From Prostheceraeus crozeri (lineage: Eukaryota; Platyhelminthes; Polycladida; Euryleptidae), in assembly GCA_907163375.1 (NCBI GenBank), contig CAJQUW010015335.1, positions 67,001 to 131,000 of the forward strand: a stretch of DNA of 64,000 nt. Reading direction: 5' to 3'. The notes beneath the pieces are model-generated. The model worked only from the letters and a program-made list of their open reading frames with translations, was not told the DNA's origin and made no database searches. The translations under genes were made by a program, and so were the position numbers. How positions within the stretch are numbered: position 1 is the first letter of the stretch; every line of letters begins with the position of its first letter. This document shows, one piece after another, positions 41,339 through 51,004 of this stretch.

Positions 41339-41704
41339 ATGGCGAAACGTAAAATGGCGAAACGTAAAAGTCAAAAGTCTTCAAAGTTTTCTTCAGCCAT
41401 TCAAGCTCTCCGACGAATGAAAGCAAATCAGCGATACAATGCTATACGACATGCTAACGATAAATTCATTTGTGAAATTATTTCTCCTGTGAGGAAGTTG
41501 AGGACGAAGAAATTAGCGCCAAAACAACGAAAGTTACTTAAGCGATATGCTACGAAATTGCGTTTCATCTCCAATCCTAAAGTCACCCTTCAAAGAAAGA
41601 GGAAAACTCTAACACAAAAGGGCGGTTTCCTTTCAGCAATACTTCCAATGATAGCTCCTGCCGTGGGCAACCTATTGGGTAATATCTTTGGCTCTAAGCG
41701 TTAA
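41339..41704 (+). CDS. pX (mu)-like core protein of element B
   Basis: 121 residues. The N-terminal 90 are basic (MAKRKMAKRKSQKSSKF, RKLRTKKLAPKQRKLL). The end is KGGFLSAILPMIAPAVGNLL, the hydrophobic tail typical of adenovirus pre-mu. It corresponds to the amplified pX-like genes of element A but lacks the GGIYRGS repeats and is single copy. ATGCAAAT lies 46 nt upstream. A DNA-condensing virion protein is inferred. Confidence 0.7.
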   Translation: MAKRKMAKRKSQKSSKFSSAIQALRRMKANQRYNAIRHANDKFICEIISPVRKLRTKKLAPKQRKLLKRYATKLRFISNPKVTLQRKRKTLTQKGGFLSAILPMIAPAVGNLLGNIFGSKR

Positions 41705-41735
41705 TTATGCAAATGTTGAGTCTCAAAGTAATAAA

Positions 41736-42358
41736 ATGGATTTCAGACTTCAATGTGATAAAGTTCTGACTGTATCAGGTCCATCTCATGCAGGTAAAAC
41801 TGTTTTCACGCTGAATTTATTGGATAAAAGAAGGGAGTTGTTTAAGGAACCTATCAATCGAGTGATTTGGTGTTATGGTACATTATTTATCAACCGTCGC
41901 TGTTTCAGGAATTGCAAAGTCGCAACTTTATTCGACATGAAGGAATTATTCCAGTGGATAAACTTCAGTCTAATGATGTTGTTGTATTGGATGATTTATT
42001 AAAAGAAAGTAAGAATTCAAAAGATGTTACAGATATGTTCACTCGTGCAGCACATCATAAAAGGTGTTTTATCATCTATATCACACAAAATTTGTTTCCT
42101 GATGGAAAAGAAGCTCGTACACGAAACCTGAATACACACTATTATGCTATTTTCAAGAATCCGCGAGATAAAAGTCAATTTGAAATTTTAGCGCGACAAG
42201 TTGCACCCAGAGGATCAAAAGCCTTAATTGAAATTTTTCAAGCAGCTACTGAAAAACCATACGGTTACTTATTCATTGACTTTACGCAAGAGTGTCCGGA
42301 AGAATTTAGATTTCGAAGTGATATTTTGAAAACTCCCATGATTATCTACAAACTATGA
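41736..42358 (+). pseudogene. FtsK/HerA-type packaging ATPase of element B
   Basis: Starts MDFRLQCDKVLTVSG. Walker A is GPSHAGKT, Walker B VVVLDDLL, followed by AAHHKRCFIIYITQN and YLFIDFTQECPEEF, block for block like the ATPase in A. About one break. ATGCAAAT lies 29 nt before the ATG. Its stop overlaps the next start as ATGA, implying reinitiation or coupled expression. Confidence 0.85.
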
Positions 42359-42969
42359 GTTCTTATTCTCGCATGATTGTTATTCCTCAGGATGAATATG
42401 TACAATTGACTGCCATGCAGCAAGTAAAGTAACCTCTTGCAAATCAAATGTATAGGAAAGAAATAGATTATCAGCAAAATGTTCACATCAAAGATCCACA
42501 TCGTGCTGTATTATTACAATCGGAAACTGTTGAGCAATTGAAAAACTTGAAGAATAAGATGCGTGACTCTGTATCGACTGCTACACCTTTAGCATCTCGC
42601 GCACATGCCATATCTCTTTTCAACAGTATTGAACCCCATCTCAATGTAAATGATAGAGGAGAAATCATTACAGATGAAAATAAAGTGATTGATGCTTCAC
42701 GTTATGAAGACTTGATTCAGTATGCAACACGTAGAAAGCGCCGTCAGGGCTATGTTCCACCTGGTTGGTCATACTTTCTTAAACTATTGAAAAAGCATAA
42801 TGTACCAAAATTTGCTTTGAATAATGAGACATTGAAAGAACTTGATTCAACAGTGGCTACTGCTCCAATGCTTCAGACGATGAAAATGCCAACAAATTGG
42901 TTTAAGGCGTCACCTGCTACATCCCGTCCCACACTCACTAAGCAAACAAGAGGAAGAACTCGACGTTGA
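42355..42969 (+). pseudogene. Post-ATPase minor protein
   Basis: Begins MSSYSRMIVIPQDEY. The C-terminal third has PPGWSYFLKLLKKHNVP, a motif recurring in an uncharacterised gene after the ATPase in many animal Polintons, and ends in a basic tail (TKQTRGRTRR). About one break. Probably a minor virion or assembly protein, by position only. Confidence 0.5.
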
Positions 42970-43048
42970 TCTACATCGCCACTAAAACTAGTAAAAGGAA
43001 AACGTAAAACAGCTCCTCCGAAGAAATACATGTTCTCAGACTATTAAT

Positions 43049-43264
43049 ATGAAGCAGATGTGTTGCTTGCCATGTAATGAGCCGCCAGAGGTGAATGTCG
43101 TTGTCACTTGCACTTGCTGCGCCAGCTCTCACAATGAAACCCCTAAGCAATGTGAACACGATCGCAAAACCGCTAAAGCTAAATGCTGCAGTTGTTGTAA
43201 ATGTAGAAAGGCAAGAAAACAAAAAGATGAGAAGGAGGAAAAAGAGTCAGTCGTCATCGACTGA
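43049..43264 (+). CDS. Cys-rich small ORF overlapping the integrase leader
   Basis: 71 residues with CCLPC, CTCC and CCSCCKC clusters followed by a charged KQKDEKEEKE tail. It overlaps the 5' part of the integrase reading frame in a different frame. Element A has Cys-containing or hydrophobic small ORFs in the same place. Many cysteines suggest metal binding or palmitoylation, but the ORF may be a by-product of the integrase sequence. Confidence 0.3.
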   Translation: MKQMCCLPCNEPPEVNVVVTCTCCASSHNETPKQCEHDRKTAKAKCCSCCKCRKARKQKDEKEEKESVVID

Positions 43265-44315
43265 ACGTTTAAAGTCAATCTATTATGATGTAAAACATCC
43301 GGCAGGATTTGCATCTATCAAGAAATTATCAAAAGCGAGTGGTCTTCCACAATCACAAGTGAAACGATGGTTAAAGGGTCAGGCTACCTATACACTCCAC
43401 AAACAAGCGAAAAAGAAGTACCGCACCCGCCATTATATTGTTCATGACATCGATGAACAGTGGCAAGCAGATTTGTGCGATGTCGCCTCCATTTCAAAAC
43501 ATAACTCGGGCAATAATTTTATTTTAACCGTCATTGATATTTTCTCGCGTTATGCGTGGGCTCAACCTTTAAAAACTAAATTAGGGAAAGGAGTAGCAAA
43601 AGCATTCCAAACAATTTTTCGAGAAGGTCGCATTCCAAAAAGAATTCAGAGTGATCAAGGAAAAGAGTTTGAAAATCAGCATGTGAGAAGATTATTTGAG
43701 AGGCATGACATTGAGTTGTTTAGTGTAAAGAGTGCTTATAAAGCTGCACTCGTTGAACGTTTTAATCGCACATTAAAAAATCGCTTGTGGCGACATTTTA
43801 CTGCCAACTTGACACAAAATTGGACAAAGGTTCTACAAGATACATTCCATGCCTACAATCACTCTATCCATCGTTCTATTGGACTCAGACCAGTAGATGT
43901 AAATGCTGACAATGTAGATAAAGTGCGCGAATCATTCCAACGTAAACGCACTCATGTGAAAAGTGATGTGAAAATTGGCGATAAAGTTCGTATCTCAAAA
44001 GTGAAAAGTGTTTTTGCTAAAGGGTACCTTCCGAATTGGACAGAGGAGGTATTTACAGTATCAAGGATTAATCAAAAAGACTCTCCGACCACCTACAAGT
44101 TGAAGGATTACGATAATGAAGAAATTGAGGGTAGCTTTTACCGCGATGAGATTGAGGTAGTCACTGAAAGTGAAACATATTTGGTAGAGAAAATCATTCG
44201 ATGTAAAAAACGGCAAGGTGAAGAATGGTGTCTTGTTAAATGGACTGGTTATCCTTCAAGTATGAACTCTTGGATGCGTCGTGCCGACATCTTTCATCTA
44301 AGTGATCGACAGTGA
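43227..44315 (+). CDS. DDE integrase with chromodomain, element B
   Basis: Catalytic residues appear in WQADLCD, QSDQGKEF and ALVERFNRT. The N-terminus holds YYDVKHPAGFASI, parallel to A. The chromodomain is YLVEKIIR ... EWCLVKWTGYPSSMNSWM. About 360 residues from this ATG; the frame extends to 43,095. Homologous over its whole length to the integrase of A but clearly diverged. It probably produced the 6-bp GTGGAC duplication. Looks whole. Confidence 0.92.
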   Translation: MRRRKKSQSSSTERLKSIYYDVKHPAGFASIKKLSKASGLPQSQVKRWLKGQATYTLHKQAKKKYRTRHYIVHDIDEQWQADLCDVASISKHNSGNNFILTVIDIFSRYAWAQPLKTKLGKGVAKAFQTIFREGRIPKRIQSDQGKEFENQHVRRLFERHDIELFSVKSAYKAALVERFNRTLKNRLWRHFTANLTQNWTKVLQDTFHAYNHSIHRSIGLRPVDVNADNVDKVRESFQRKRTHVKSDVKIGDKVRISKVKSVFAKGYLPNWTEEVFTVSRINQKDSPTTYKLKDYDNEEIEGSFYRDEIEVVTESETYLVEKIIRCKKRQGEEWCLVKWTGYPSSMNSWMRRADIFHLSDRQ

Positions 44316-44356
44316 TTCATGCAAAGTTGTAACTAACAATGTTTAGGGTTTGAGCT

Positions 44357-44812
44357 ATGAATCCAACTGCCTCATTTTATTCACGACCCTCCTATGTAAG
44401 TGGTGGAGGACAAATTTACATCGGCGCTCGCCGCCAACGTGGAGGTAGCATACTTGGTGCACTGAAATCTGTTGTAGCACCTCTCATATCCAATGTCGGT
44501 AGATCTTTAAAACGAAATGTTTTAAGTAATGCCGTTGGCTTTGCTGGTGATGTTGCTAGTGATCTTTCCAGAGGTAGAAGTTTTAAGAGCAGTTTGTTGA
44601 ATCGTGGGAAGGAACGCGGTTTAAAAACATTGAAGCAGACCTTTGCTGGTGTTACTCAAGGAAAGAAATCACCTAAACGAATGAATAAAGGAAGGAGGAA
44701 ACATCGCGGAGCTGGTAAGGTGCGATCTTCAGTCAAAAGGCATTCACGCAAACGTCGCAGAGGCTCTAATCATTCATCAAGCGCTAAACGACGACGCTGC
44801 TATAACTTCTAA
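44357..44812 (+). CDS. Basic minor core protein (pVI/pVII-like) of element B
   Basis: 151 residues: an N-terminal GGGQIYIGARRQRGGSIL, a helical middle with LISNVGRSLKRN, and a highly basic C-terminus (KRHSRKRRRGSNHSS). RRQRGG recalls the QRGG motifs of the core proteins in A. The gene ends 2 nt before the capsid ATG, as a tight pair. ATGCAAA lies 38 nt upstream. Likely packaged with DNA and cut by the protease. Confidence 0.6.
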   Translation: MNPTASFYSRPSYVSGGGQIYIGARRQRGGSILGALKSVVAPLISNVGRSLKRNVLSNAVGFAGDVASDLSRGRSFKSSLLNRGKERGLKTLKQTFAGVTQGKKSPKRMNKGRRKHRGAGKVRSSVKRHSRKRRRGSNHSSSAKRRRCYNF

Positions 44813-44814
44813 TC

Positions 44815-46091
44815 ATGGAGTGTAAAACTTCCGGTTTTTGTTTGTTTGATCAACAAGCCATACAGACAGATATTCTTAGTTCAAGTATTGTAGATTATCA
44901 TCCTCGAACAGCTGAGAATGCTGGCCCCATTGAATTTGTTATTCCTGGTGGTAGTGATGACTACATAGATTTGAGTTATGCGATGCTTGATTTGAGGTTT
45001 AGAATTCAGCAAGCAGATGGAACTGCTATTGACGATGCACATAAAGTTGGACTGAACAATTTACCATTGACTACATTACTTCGCGATGTTTCTCTAACGA
45101 TTGGAGAGCAGCAGGTGGAAGGTGGTCAAAGCGATTATCCCTATAAATCATATTTCAATCATGTATCACAGTTTCATCCAGCAGCACAAAAAAGTCATAT
45201 GGAAGCCATGGGATGGTATAGAGATGAAGCAGGAAAATTTGATGTTGAAACAAACAGTGGCTTTGTAAAGCGATCTGCTATGATTAAAGATAGTAAAGTA
45301 TGTCAGCTATATGGTCCGCTGAATTTAGACTTCTTTAGACAGTCAAAGTTTTTACTCTGTAATACCAGCATGCGACTCAAGCTGACATTGAATAAGCCTG
45401 AATTTGCGCTGAATGCATTTGCTAAAGTTGACAATTTTAGAATTCATGTGGAAGATATTGCACTTTACATTCATCGAGTAGTACCGAATACAAGTGTCAT
45501 TAGAGGACATGCTGAAGGTCTTAACCGCCAAAATGCCATTTACCCCGTTCAGCATACAAAGCTTCTCACCTTTACAATTCCGAAAGATCAAAAGAGTTTC
45601 ATGAAAGATGGCCTCTTTCCATCGGAAGCACCGAAGCTCCTCATGGTGGCAATGGTTGAAAATGATGCATTTAATGGTAATATAAAGAAGAATCCTTTCA
45701 ATTTTAAACACAATCAGTTAAGTGAAATTGCTTTACGTGTAAATGGTGTGAGTCATCCTGGTCCACCCTACAAACCAGATTTTGCTTCGGATCAATTTAT
45801 GCGCAGTTATGTTGATTTTATGGATGTCTTTGGCTTTTACAATACGGATGACACCAACGGACTCACTATGAAAGAGTTTAAGAGTGGATATACTATTTAT
45901 GCATTTGATTTGACTGCTGACAGCGATATTAGTGCCCCTATTGTCAAGCGAACGTGCCTCATAATATTCGTTTGGATTTGACGTTCAAAAGAACACTACC
46001 TGAGACGATCAATGTATTAATTTATGCAGTCTTCGATTCAAATATTGAAATTACAAAGTATCGTGACGTGATTCTTCAGTATAATCGTTAA
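44815..46091 (+). pseudogene. Major capsid protein (hexon-like), element B
   Basis: Begins with LFDQQAIQTDILSSS and GPIEFVIPGGSDDYIDL, the classic opening of 'F54H12.2-like' Polinton capsid proteins. DVSLTIGEQQVEGG and LKLTLNKPEFAL follow, the latter shared with A; the end region contains YAFDLTADSD. About 425 codons. About one break. It lies in the conserved order minor core protein, capsid, protease. Confidence 0.8.
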
Positions 46092-46552
46092 TGAGTTGGT
46101 TGACTGCTGACGATATTAAGACTAAAGTGCAGCGTAATGCAGACTAAGCGACGTTGAAAGCTTTCGATAATGTCTATTCGCTCGATACCTTACCACCTGC
46201 AGTAAATCACTATCCCATCTTTATTGTGCTAAACACTCATTCGCAGAATTTAGGCGGTGAGCATTGGAAAGCGATCTTTATTGGAGAAGACCGACGTGGT
46301 GAACTATTTGACTCTCTTGCTCAACCTCCAAATATACCAACACAGCAGTGGTTGAGAAAACATACGCGTCAATATCAGCGAAATGAACGCATACTACAAC
46401 ATCCACTTTCATCAACGTGTGGTGCTTTTGTACTGTACTTCATCTTAAAACGTTTACATGTATCTCGATTTGCATCTGTTATTCAAAACTTTTCATGTAA
46501 TCCATCCTCTAATGAAAAAATGATTTGTAAGTTCTATCATGATTTGAAATAA
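46091..46552 (+). pseudogene. Adenain-like cysteine protease, element B
   Basis: His in GGEHWKAIFI, acidic residue in ELFDSLA, Gln in ILQHPLSS and Cys in STCGAFVLYF give the C5-family active site. The N-terminal MSWLTADDIKT parallels WLSNTEIEGIM in A. About one break. Its AATAAA (46,549) overlaps the stop codon. Confidence 0.8.
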
Positions 46553-46583
46553 AAACATCATGTTGGAAAAATTGTTTTTTATT
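46549..46583. terminator. Overlapping convergent polyadenylation signals
   Basis: AATAAA at 46,549-46,554 serves the protease strand, and TTTATT at 46,578-46,583 is AATAAA on the minus strand for the TBP-like gene. Only about 25 bp lie between the two coding ends. Confidence 0.6.
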
Positions 46584-47133
46584 TTACAATCCGATGGATA
46601 CGTACATACTCGATGAGATAGTCTAGGATCACATTTGCTTGTGCATGAGATTTTAGTCCAGTAATGATCACTTTACTATTACGAAAGATTGCCACATGCA
46701 CAGGTAACCAACAACTAATGAGAGCTGCAGGAAAAAGTTCGGGTTCATAACACAAATTGTAACTGCTGGTACGAATCTTCAAAAATGATACACTTTCACT
46801 CAATTGAGTAGAGATCACCATATTGTCCACAGTCAGATTCGACATCACACACCTCTCCCTCTTCCATATCCGACGTAGTAGTCATTGTAGCTCTAAGCGC
46901 ATTGACTGCGCCGATGAATGAGAAAGGGCGCCGAGAATCTGTACAGTCCCATTTGGCCCATTTGGGAAGAGTTGAAGATTCCGTGAATTGTTCATCTTCA
47001 CCACTAACATTTGAGGTCGGCCCGGGTAATACTTGCTGTTTGGAAGGTGTTGGTGTAATGTTGTGAGATCGATTTTGGTGTAGAGTCTGAAGCGACGGAG
47101 AATGTTAACGATGGTGTAGCGATGGCGCTTCAT
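46579..47133 (-). pseudogene. TATA-binding-protein (TBP)-like protein, element B
   Basis: Starts MKRHRYTIVNILRRFRLYTK; TIVNI-x-F-x-L-x-x-K-I-DL matches the first TBP half-repeat (IVNIVATFNLDCKLDL). Next comes NSKYYPGRPQMLVVKM, like NAEYNPKRFAAVIMRI. The second half shows YEPELFPAALISCW and FRNSKVIITG, against YEPELFPGLIYRM and FVSGKVVLTG. Both halves are thus recognisable. About one break. It lies convergent to the protease, as in A, but is followed upstream by the PC4-like pair rather than by polymerase. Confidence 0.72.
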
Positions 47134-47455
47134 GATGAAAGAATGAGTAAATTGAGCGATGTACCTTCCTTTTATACTTTTCCCAACTACCTTGATGAAA
47201 TGTGAAGTTAGTATGAAGTTGGGAATGATAGAGTTGAATTCGCCGATTGTTGACGCGCAACCAGATGCGATTTCCAATACGTGAATGTCTTTTCATATAG
47301 AAGTATTTCAAATCCTTCATGATATGATGTAGAGATTGAAAATGACGATAAGATAAAGCAAACTCTCTTCTCACATTTCCAGTTGAATCTTTGAAATAGA
47401 CGTTTCGATCATGATCCGTTTCAATACGTTGTAGGGAATCTAATTTCCAACTCAT
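47105..47455 (-). CDS. PC4-like small protein 1
   Basis: 116 residues starting MSWKLDSLQRIETDHDRNVYF. It is a clear paralogue of the next gene: shared LDSLQ-I--D-D-NV-FK-S-G, then FALSYRHFQSLHHIMKDL, WL and a final WEKYKRKVHRSI. The segment resembles the GISLT-x-x-QW/F-x-x-L pattern of the transcription coactivator PC4; the match is moderate. TTTGCAT (ATGCAAA on this strand) lies 35 nt upstream. It overlaps the TBP-like start by about 29 nt, suggesting a joint transcription unit. Confidence 0.45.
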   Translation of the reverse strand: MSWKLDSLQRIETDHDRNVYFKDSTGNVRREFALSYRHFQSLHHIMKDLKYFYMKRHSRIGNRIWLRVNNRRIQLYHSQLHTNFTFHQGSWEKYKRKVHRSIYSFFHHEAPSLHHR

Positions 47456-47477
47456 GGTGCGTGGTAGTCATGTCTGA

Positions 47478-47846
47478 TTAAGATTTGCATAGTAGGGCGA
47501 TGAACTCACGACGAATAAATGTCATGATGGAGCGATGTATGTATCTTCTATACTTCTCCCAATTGTATTTGCGAAATGAGAAACAGTTTGCGGAATGAGA
47601 ATGGCAGATTTGAATTTCATTTCTGTAATGTTGAAGCCAAACTTGATCACCCAAGGAGATGAATCTTAATGTTTCAAAATATTCCAAATCCCTCATGATA
47701 TCATTGAGGTTGACAAATTGTCGCCATGTTAATGTAATACCTCTTGATGTATGACCATGAGAATTTTTGAAATGCACGTTTCCATCACGATCAACTCTGA
47801 TATATTGTAGAGAGTCCAAAATCCAAGTCTTCATGATGTTATGCAA
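47478..47846 (-). CDS. PC4-like small protein 2
   Basis: 122 residues, MHNIMKTWILDSLQYIRVDR at the start. The core RGITLTWRQFVNLNDIMRDL is closer to the PC4 signature than in its neighbour. The end NWEKYRRYIHRSIM is shared. Being next to a TBP-like gene and a paralogue, a transcription-related role is attractive but inferred. Confidence 0.45.
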   Translation of the reverse strand: MHNIMKTWILDSLQYIRVDRDGNVHFKNSHGHTSRGITLTWRQFVNLNDIMRDLEYFETLRFISLGDQVWLQHYRNEIQICHSHSANCFSFRKYNWEKYRRYIHRSIMTFIRREFIALLCKS

Positions 47847-47869
47847 AGCCGCAGATCAGCAATATCAAA

Positions 47870-49267
47870 ATGTCGTTTTATCATATTTTGCTTAGCAATG
47901 CGGCTACAAAGAGATTTGCTAGTAATCGAGTCGCACTCTTTTCTACTCCCATTGATCATGCACAACAGCTAAATGGAAATTGGGAAGTGGGTGTCACTCA
48001 ACTTGTTTATAGCAACTGTGTCTATACTTTTGATCATGAGGTGATGACTATTAATATGAGAAGTACAGCTGCTTACCAATGTGAAAAGGGGTGCCGAGTA
48101 TACATTCCACAGTGGCCAAAGAAAGATCTCTTTTCATGTAAAAAGTTTATATATGATTTCTTGAATAAAGCGTGTAAACATATTGTCCAATTTACTCCGC
48201 ACAATGATGATCATAATTATGTACATCATGTAGTTGAGAAAGATTGGATTGTTGGTTTAAGTCCAAGTTTAAGAAATGATTTAGGTTACCTCGCTAGCGC
48301 TTTAACAGGCTATGATAATTTTAACGTTAATTACCACATAAGTGGTAATAAACAGTTAATATATCGAGAGGAAGCTTATTATGTAGATCTTCTTCCAAAA
48401 AATGAGAAGACGTTGGTGAAGAAGATTGTGATTAAGCCAAGAAAGACAAACATGACTCCTGAAACATTATTGAAGAAATTTAATTATCTCCTTCGAGTTG
48501 ATGGTAAACAAGTGGCAACATTGACTTATATCAAATCATCTAATCATATTGCAATAAGTAAATTAAATGATGATGATCTAGTATTAGTTTGTTCAAAAGA
48601 TTTTCGTCAGTTCTTACGACATCGTTCTGCAGCTGTTCATGGAAAATCTGATATGCAACATTTACCATGTGAAAGGCCAAATCAATTTAATACAGAATGG
48701 ACCGTATCTTTATACAGAAAGTATGTAGAGCCTTTAGGTGGTATCTTACATGAAACAAGAGTGTTGATGCCTCGCATTATTACTTCGGTTAAATTGGTTG
48801 TAGATTATTTAAATGAAGTGATTAATGAGCAACATATTTCATTTTCTGAAAAAGAAGGTACTTTGTCTCTCACTATAAGTGGAAAAGGTATTGAACTAAT
48901 TATGGATAAAACTCTAATGGACATTTTGGGTTTTGATCAAAATATCTTTAAAAGTGGTACTGTAACCAAAGCTAGCGCAGACATGTCGCTATCGCGTCGT
49001 ATTAACTATTTTCAGATATATTCCAATATTGGTGAAGATGTACGTGTGGGAGATGTTGAAGCTCCATTGCTAGCAATGATACCATACCAGCCAAAAAGCT
49101 GCAGTATTTTATCTGAGCATACTTTCAAGAAAGTGAATTATACAAAGCTGAAATCAAACTACATCCCACAAATTGATATTGCCATTTATGACGATGCTGG
49201 TGCGTTGATTCCTTTTCATAAAGATGCTGTGACAAGTATCACACTCCATTTCCGAATGAAGAGTTAA
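47870..49267 (+). CDS. 'WEVG'-type structural protein 1, element B
   Basis: 465 residues, open throughout. The start has HILLSNAATKRFASNRVALF and NWEVGVTQLVY, and the end IPQIDIAIYDDAGALIPFHK ... LHFRMK. Inside, a module recurs about three times: a helix with FNYLL or DYLNEV, a short beta hairpin, then a L-G-F type ending (LMDILGFDQNIF). This is the standard size for the family, which is probably a vertex or penton-like virion component. ATGCAAA lies 29 nt upstream of the ATG. Divergent from the PC4-like pair. Confidence 0.65.
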   Translation: MSFYHILLSNAATKRFASNRVALFSTPIDHAQQLNGNWEVGVTQLVYSNCVYTFDHEVMTINMRSTAAYQCEKGCRVYIPQWPKKDLFSCKKFIYDFLNKACKHIVQFTPHNDDHNYVHHVVEKDWIVGLSPSLRNDLGYLASALTGYDNFNVNYHISGNKQLIYREEAYYVDLLPKNEKTLVKKIVIKPRKTNMTPETLLKKFNYLLRVDGKQVATLTYIKSSNHIAISKLNDDDLVLVCSKDFRQFLRHRSAAVHGKSDMQHLPCERPNQFNTEWTVSLYRKYVEPLGGILHETRVLMPRIITSVKLVVDYLNEVINEQHISFSEKEGTLSLTISGKGIELIMDKTLMDILGFDQNIFKSGTVTKASADMSLSRRINYFQIYSNIGEDVRVGDVEAPLLAMIPYQPKSCSILSEHTFKKVNYTKLKSNYIPQIDIAIYDDAGALIPFHKDAVTSITLHFRMKS

Positions 49268-49306
49268 TGCAAAAGTATGCTAATATATTTTTCCAATGTG
49301 AATAAT

Positions 49307-50826
49307 ATGGAAAGTGAAAATAAGGACTCGTTTCTAATCTACTTGCCCAGTAATGCTTCTATGAATAAATTTCCCAAAAATAAACCATCAGACTATCGAG
49401 TAGAATTAAATCGCCCACTACATTTAGAAGGTGAATGGGAGGTTGGCGTTTCTAGTATTTGCTATGATAGCAATATTCAGAATGTGAATGATTTGGAAGA
49501 AATGATATTAACTCCTCGCACCCATGATGGAATAACGATGAATAATGCATTCCAGTTCCAATACAATTTAACATCAGATGGAAAGTGGAACTATGAATGG
49601 ATTCAGATAAAATCAGATTCTTATGAACCATTTGGGAATGAGAAAATTATTAAGGCATTCAATAGTGGTAATACTTCCATCATGAAGAATAAGGATCAGA
49701 AAGTTTATGAGTTTACTATCTATCATTGGAGTGGGAGACAGTTCCTTCGCTTTCATTCTTTTACTAAAGGTCTTACACTGAGGTTGGATAATGAATTCTG
49801 TCCGCATCTCGGTTTCACCATGGACTACATCTAACGTCAATTGCTACTGCAAATGTTAAAAAAGTTTATTCAAATCGAATCAACAAATTTCATTATAGAT
49901 TTAAAATATTTGATGAAGATGCTGTAGAATGCGAAGAACGCATCATTTTGAAAAAGCGTGGTGTTCAACCTTTATCACTTATTGAGTTAGTAAAACGATG
50001 GAATGAGACTGTGGGTAAGAAGTATGGAGAGAAAATTATGGCGGACAAAAATAAGTTGGTCATTCAGAAATATAATGACAAACTTACAGTTTATTTCTCT
50101 CCAAGCTTGCGTCATTTTGTAAGACATTATACACCTATTATTGGAAGCGGTGTGGTGTATGCTTCTCATGAATATCACACTAAAGCTGATTCAGTTAATG
50201 ATGAATGGTGGGTGGACATCTATGGCGATCGCATCAAGAAAATTTACCAGTCTTATGAAGAATCTAAAGTTGCTATCAATGTAATGCCGCGTCTATATCA
50301 TACAGTTGAAAGCTTCATTCATGTAGTAAATCCTTATATACAACAGAAGTTGAAGCATGTGATGAAAAGTAAATATGATGTAAAGACACACCACATTTCG
50401 TTTTCAATTGAAAATCAACGCGTTGTTCTGAAACTGGGTGATGACATTCAATGTCAATCGAGTAAAAATTTGAAAAAACTCTTTGGTTTTTCAATGCTAC
50501 AAACTGTATTTACTGCTGCGCATACGATTGGTATAGAAACACCAATGACACTTGATAAACATGAACAGCACCTTTACATTCAAAGTGATTTGATTCTACT
50601 TATTTCTGTTGGTGAGAAAAAAGAATACATTTTACGTGATTTCATTCATGATAAAGACGCTTCATATGGAATAGTCGAGAAAATGTGTGAATCTATTTTC
50701 TATCATCCCGTCGTCAAACAAACTATACCCTCTATTGCTATCAAAATTACCAATGGTTTACAAGAGTGCATCCATGTGAAAGATACTAAATCCCTCGTAA
50801 CTTTAGTGTTTCGGAAAACAAAGTGA
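49307..50826 (+). pseudogene. 'WEVG'-type structural protein 2, element B
   Basis: Begins MESENKDSFLIYLPSNASMNKF with EGEWEVGVSSICY and ends IPSIAIKITNGLQE ... LVFRKTK. Paralogue of the preceding gene, about 500 codons, about one break. A ATGCAAAA lies 40 nt upstream. AATAAAA shortly after the stop (about 50,850) may end the transcript, facing the polymerase gene. Confidence 0.6.
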
Positions 50827-51004
50827 AGTCATTGTGATATGTTTATTGAAATAAAAATATGTGTATGAAAAAGTCTTTTCACAGATATAGGGGAATGAGC
50901 TGACTGTAGGCATATATTCACAAGGAAGAAACGATCTAAAGCGATACATAAAACAGCAGTGTTTATCTACAGAAATCAACATGAAAATACTAAGTTAAGG
51001 ATGA

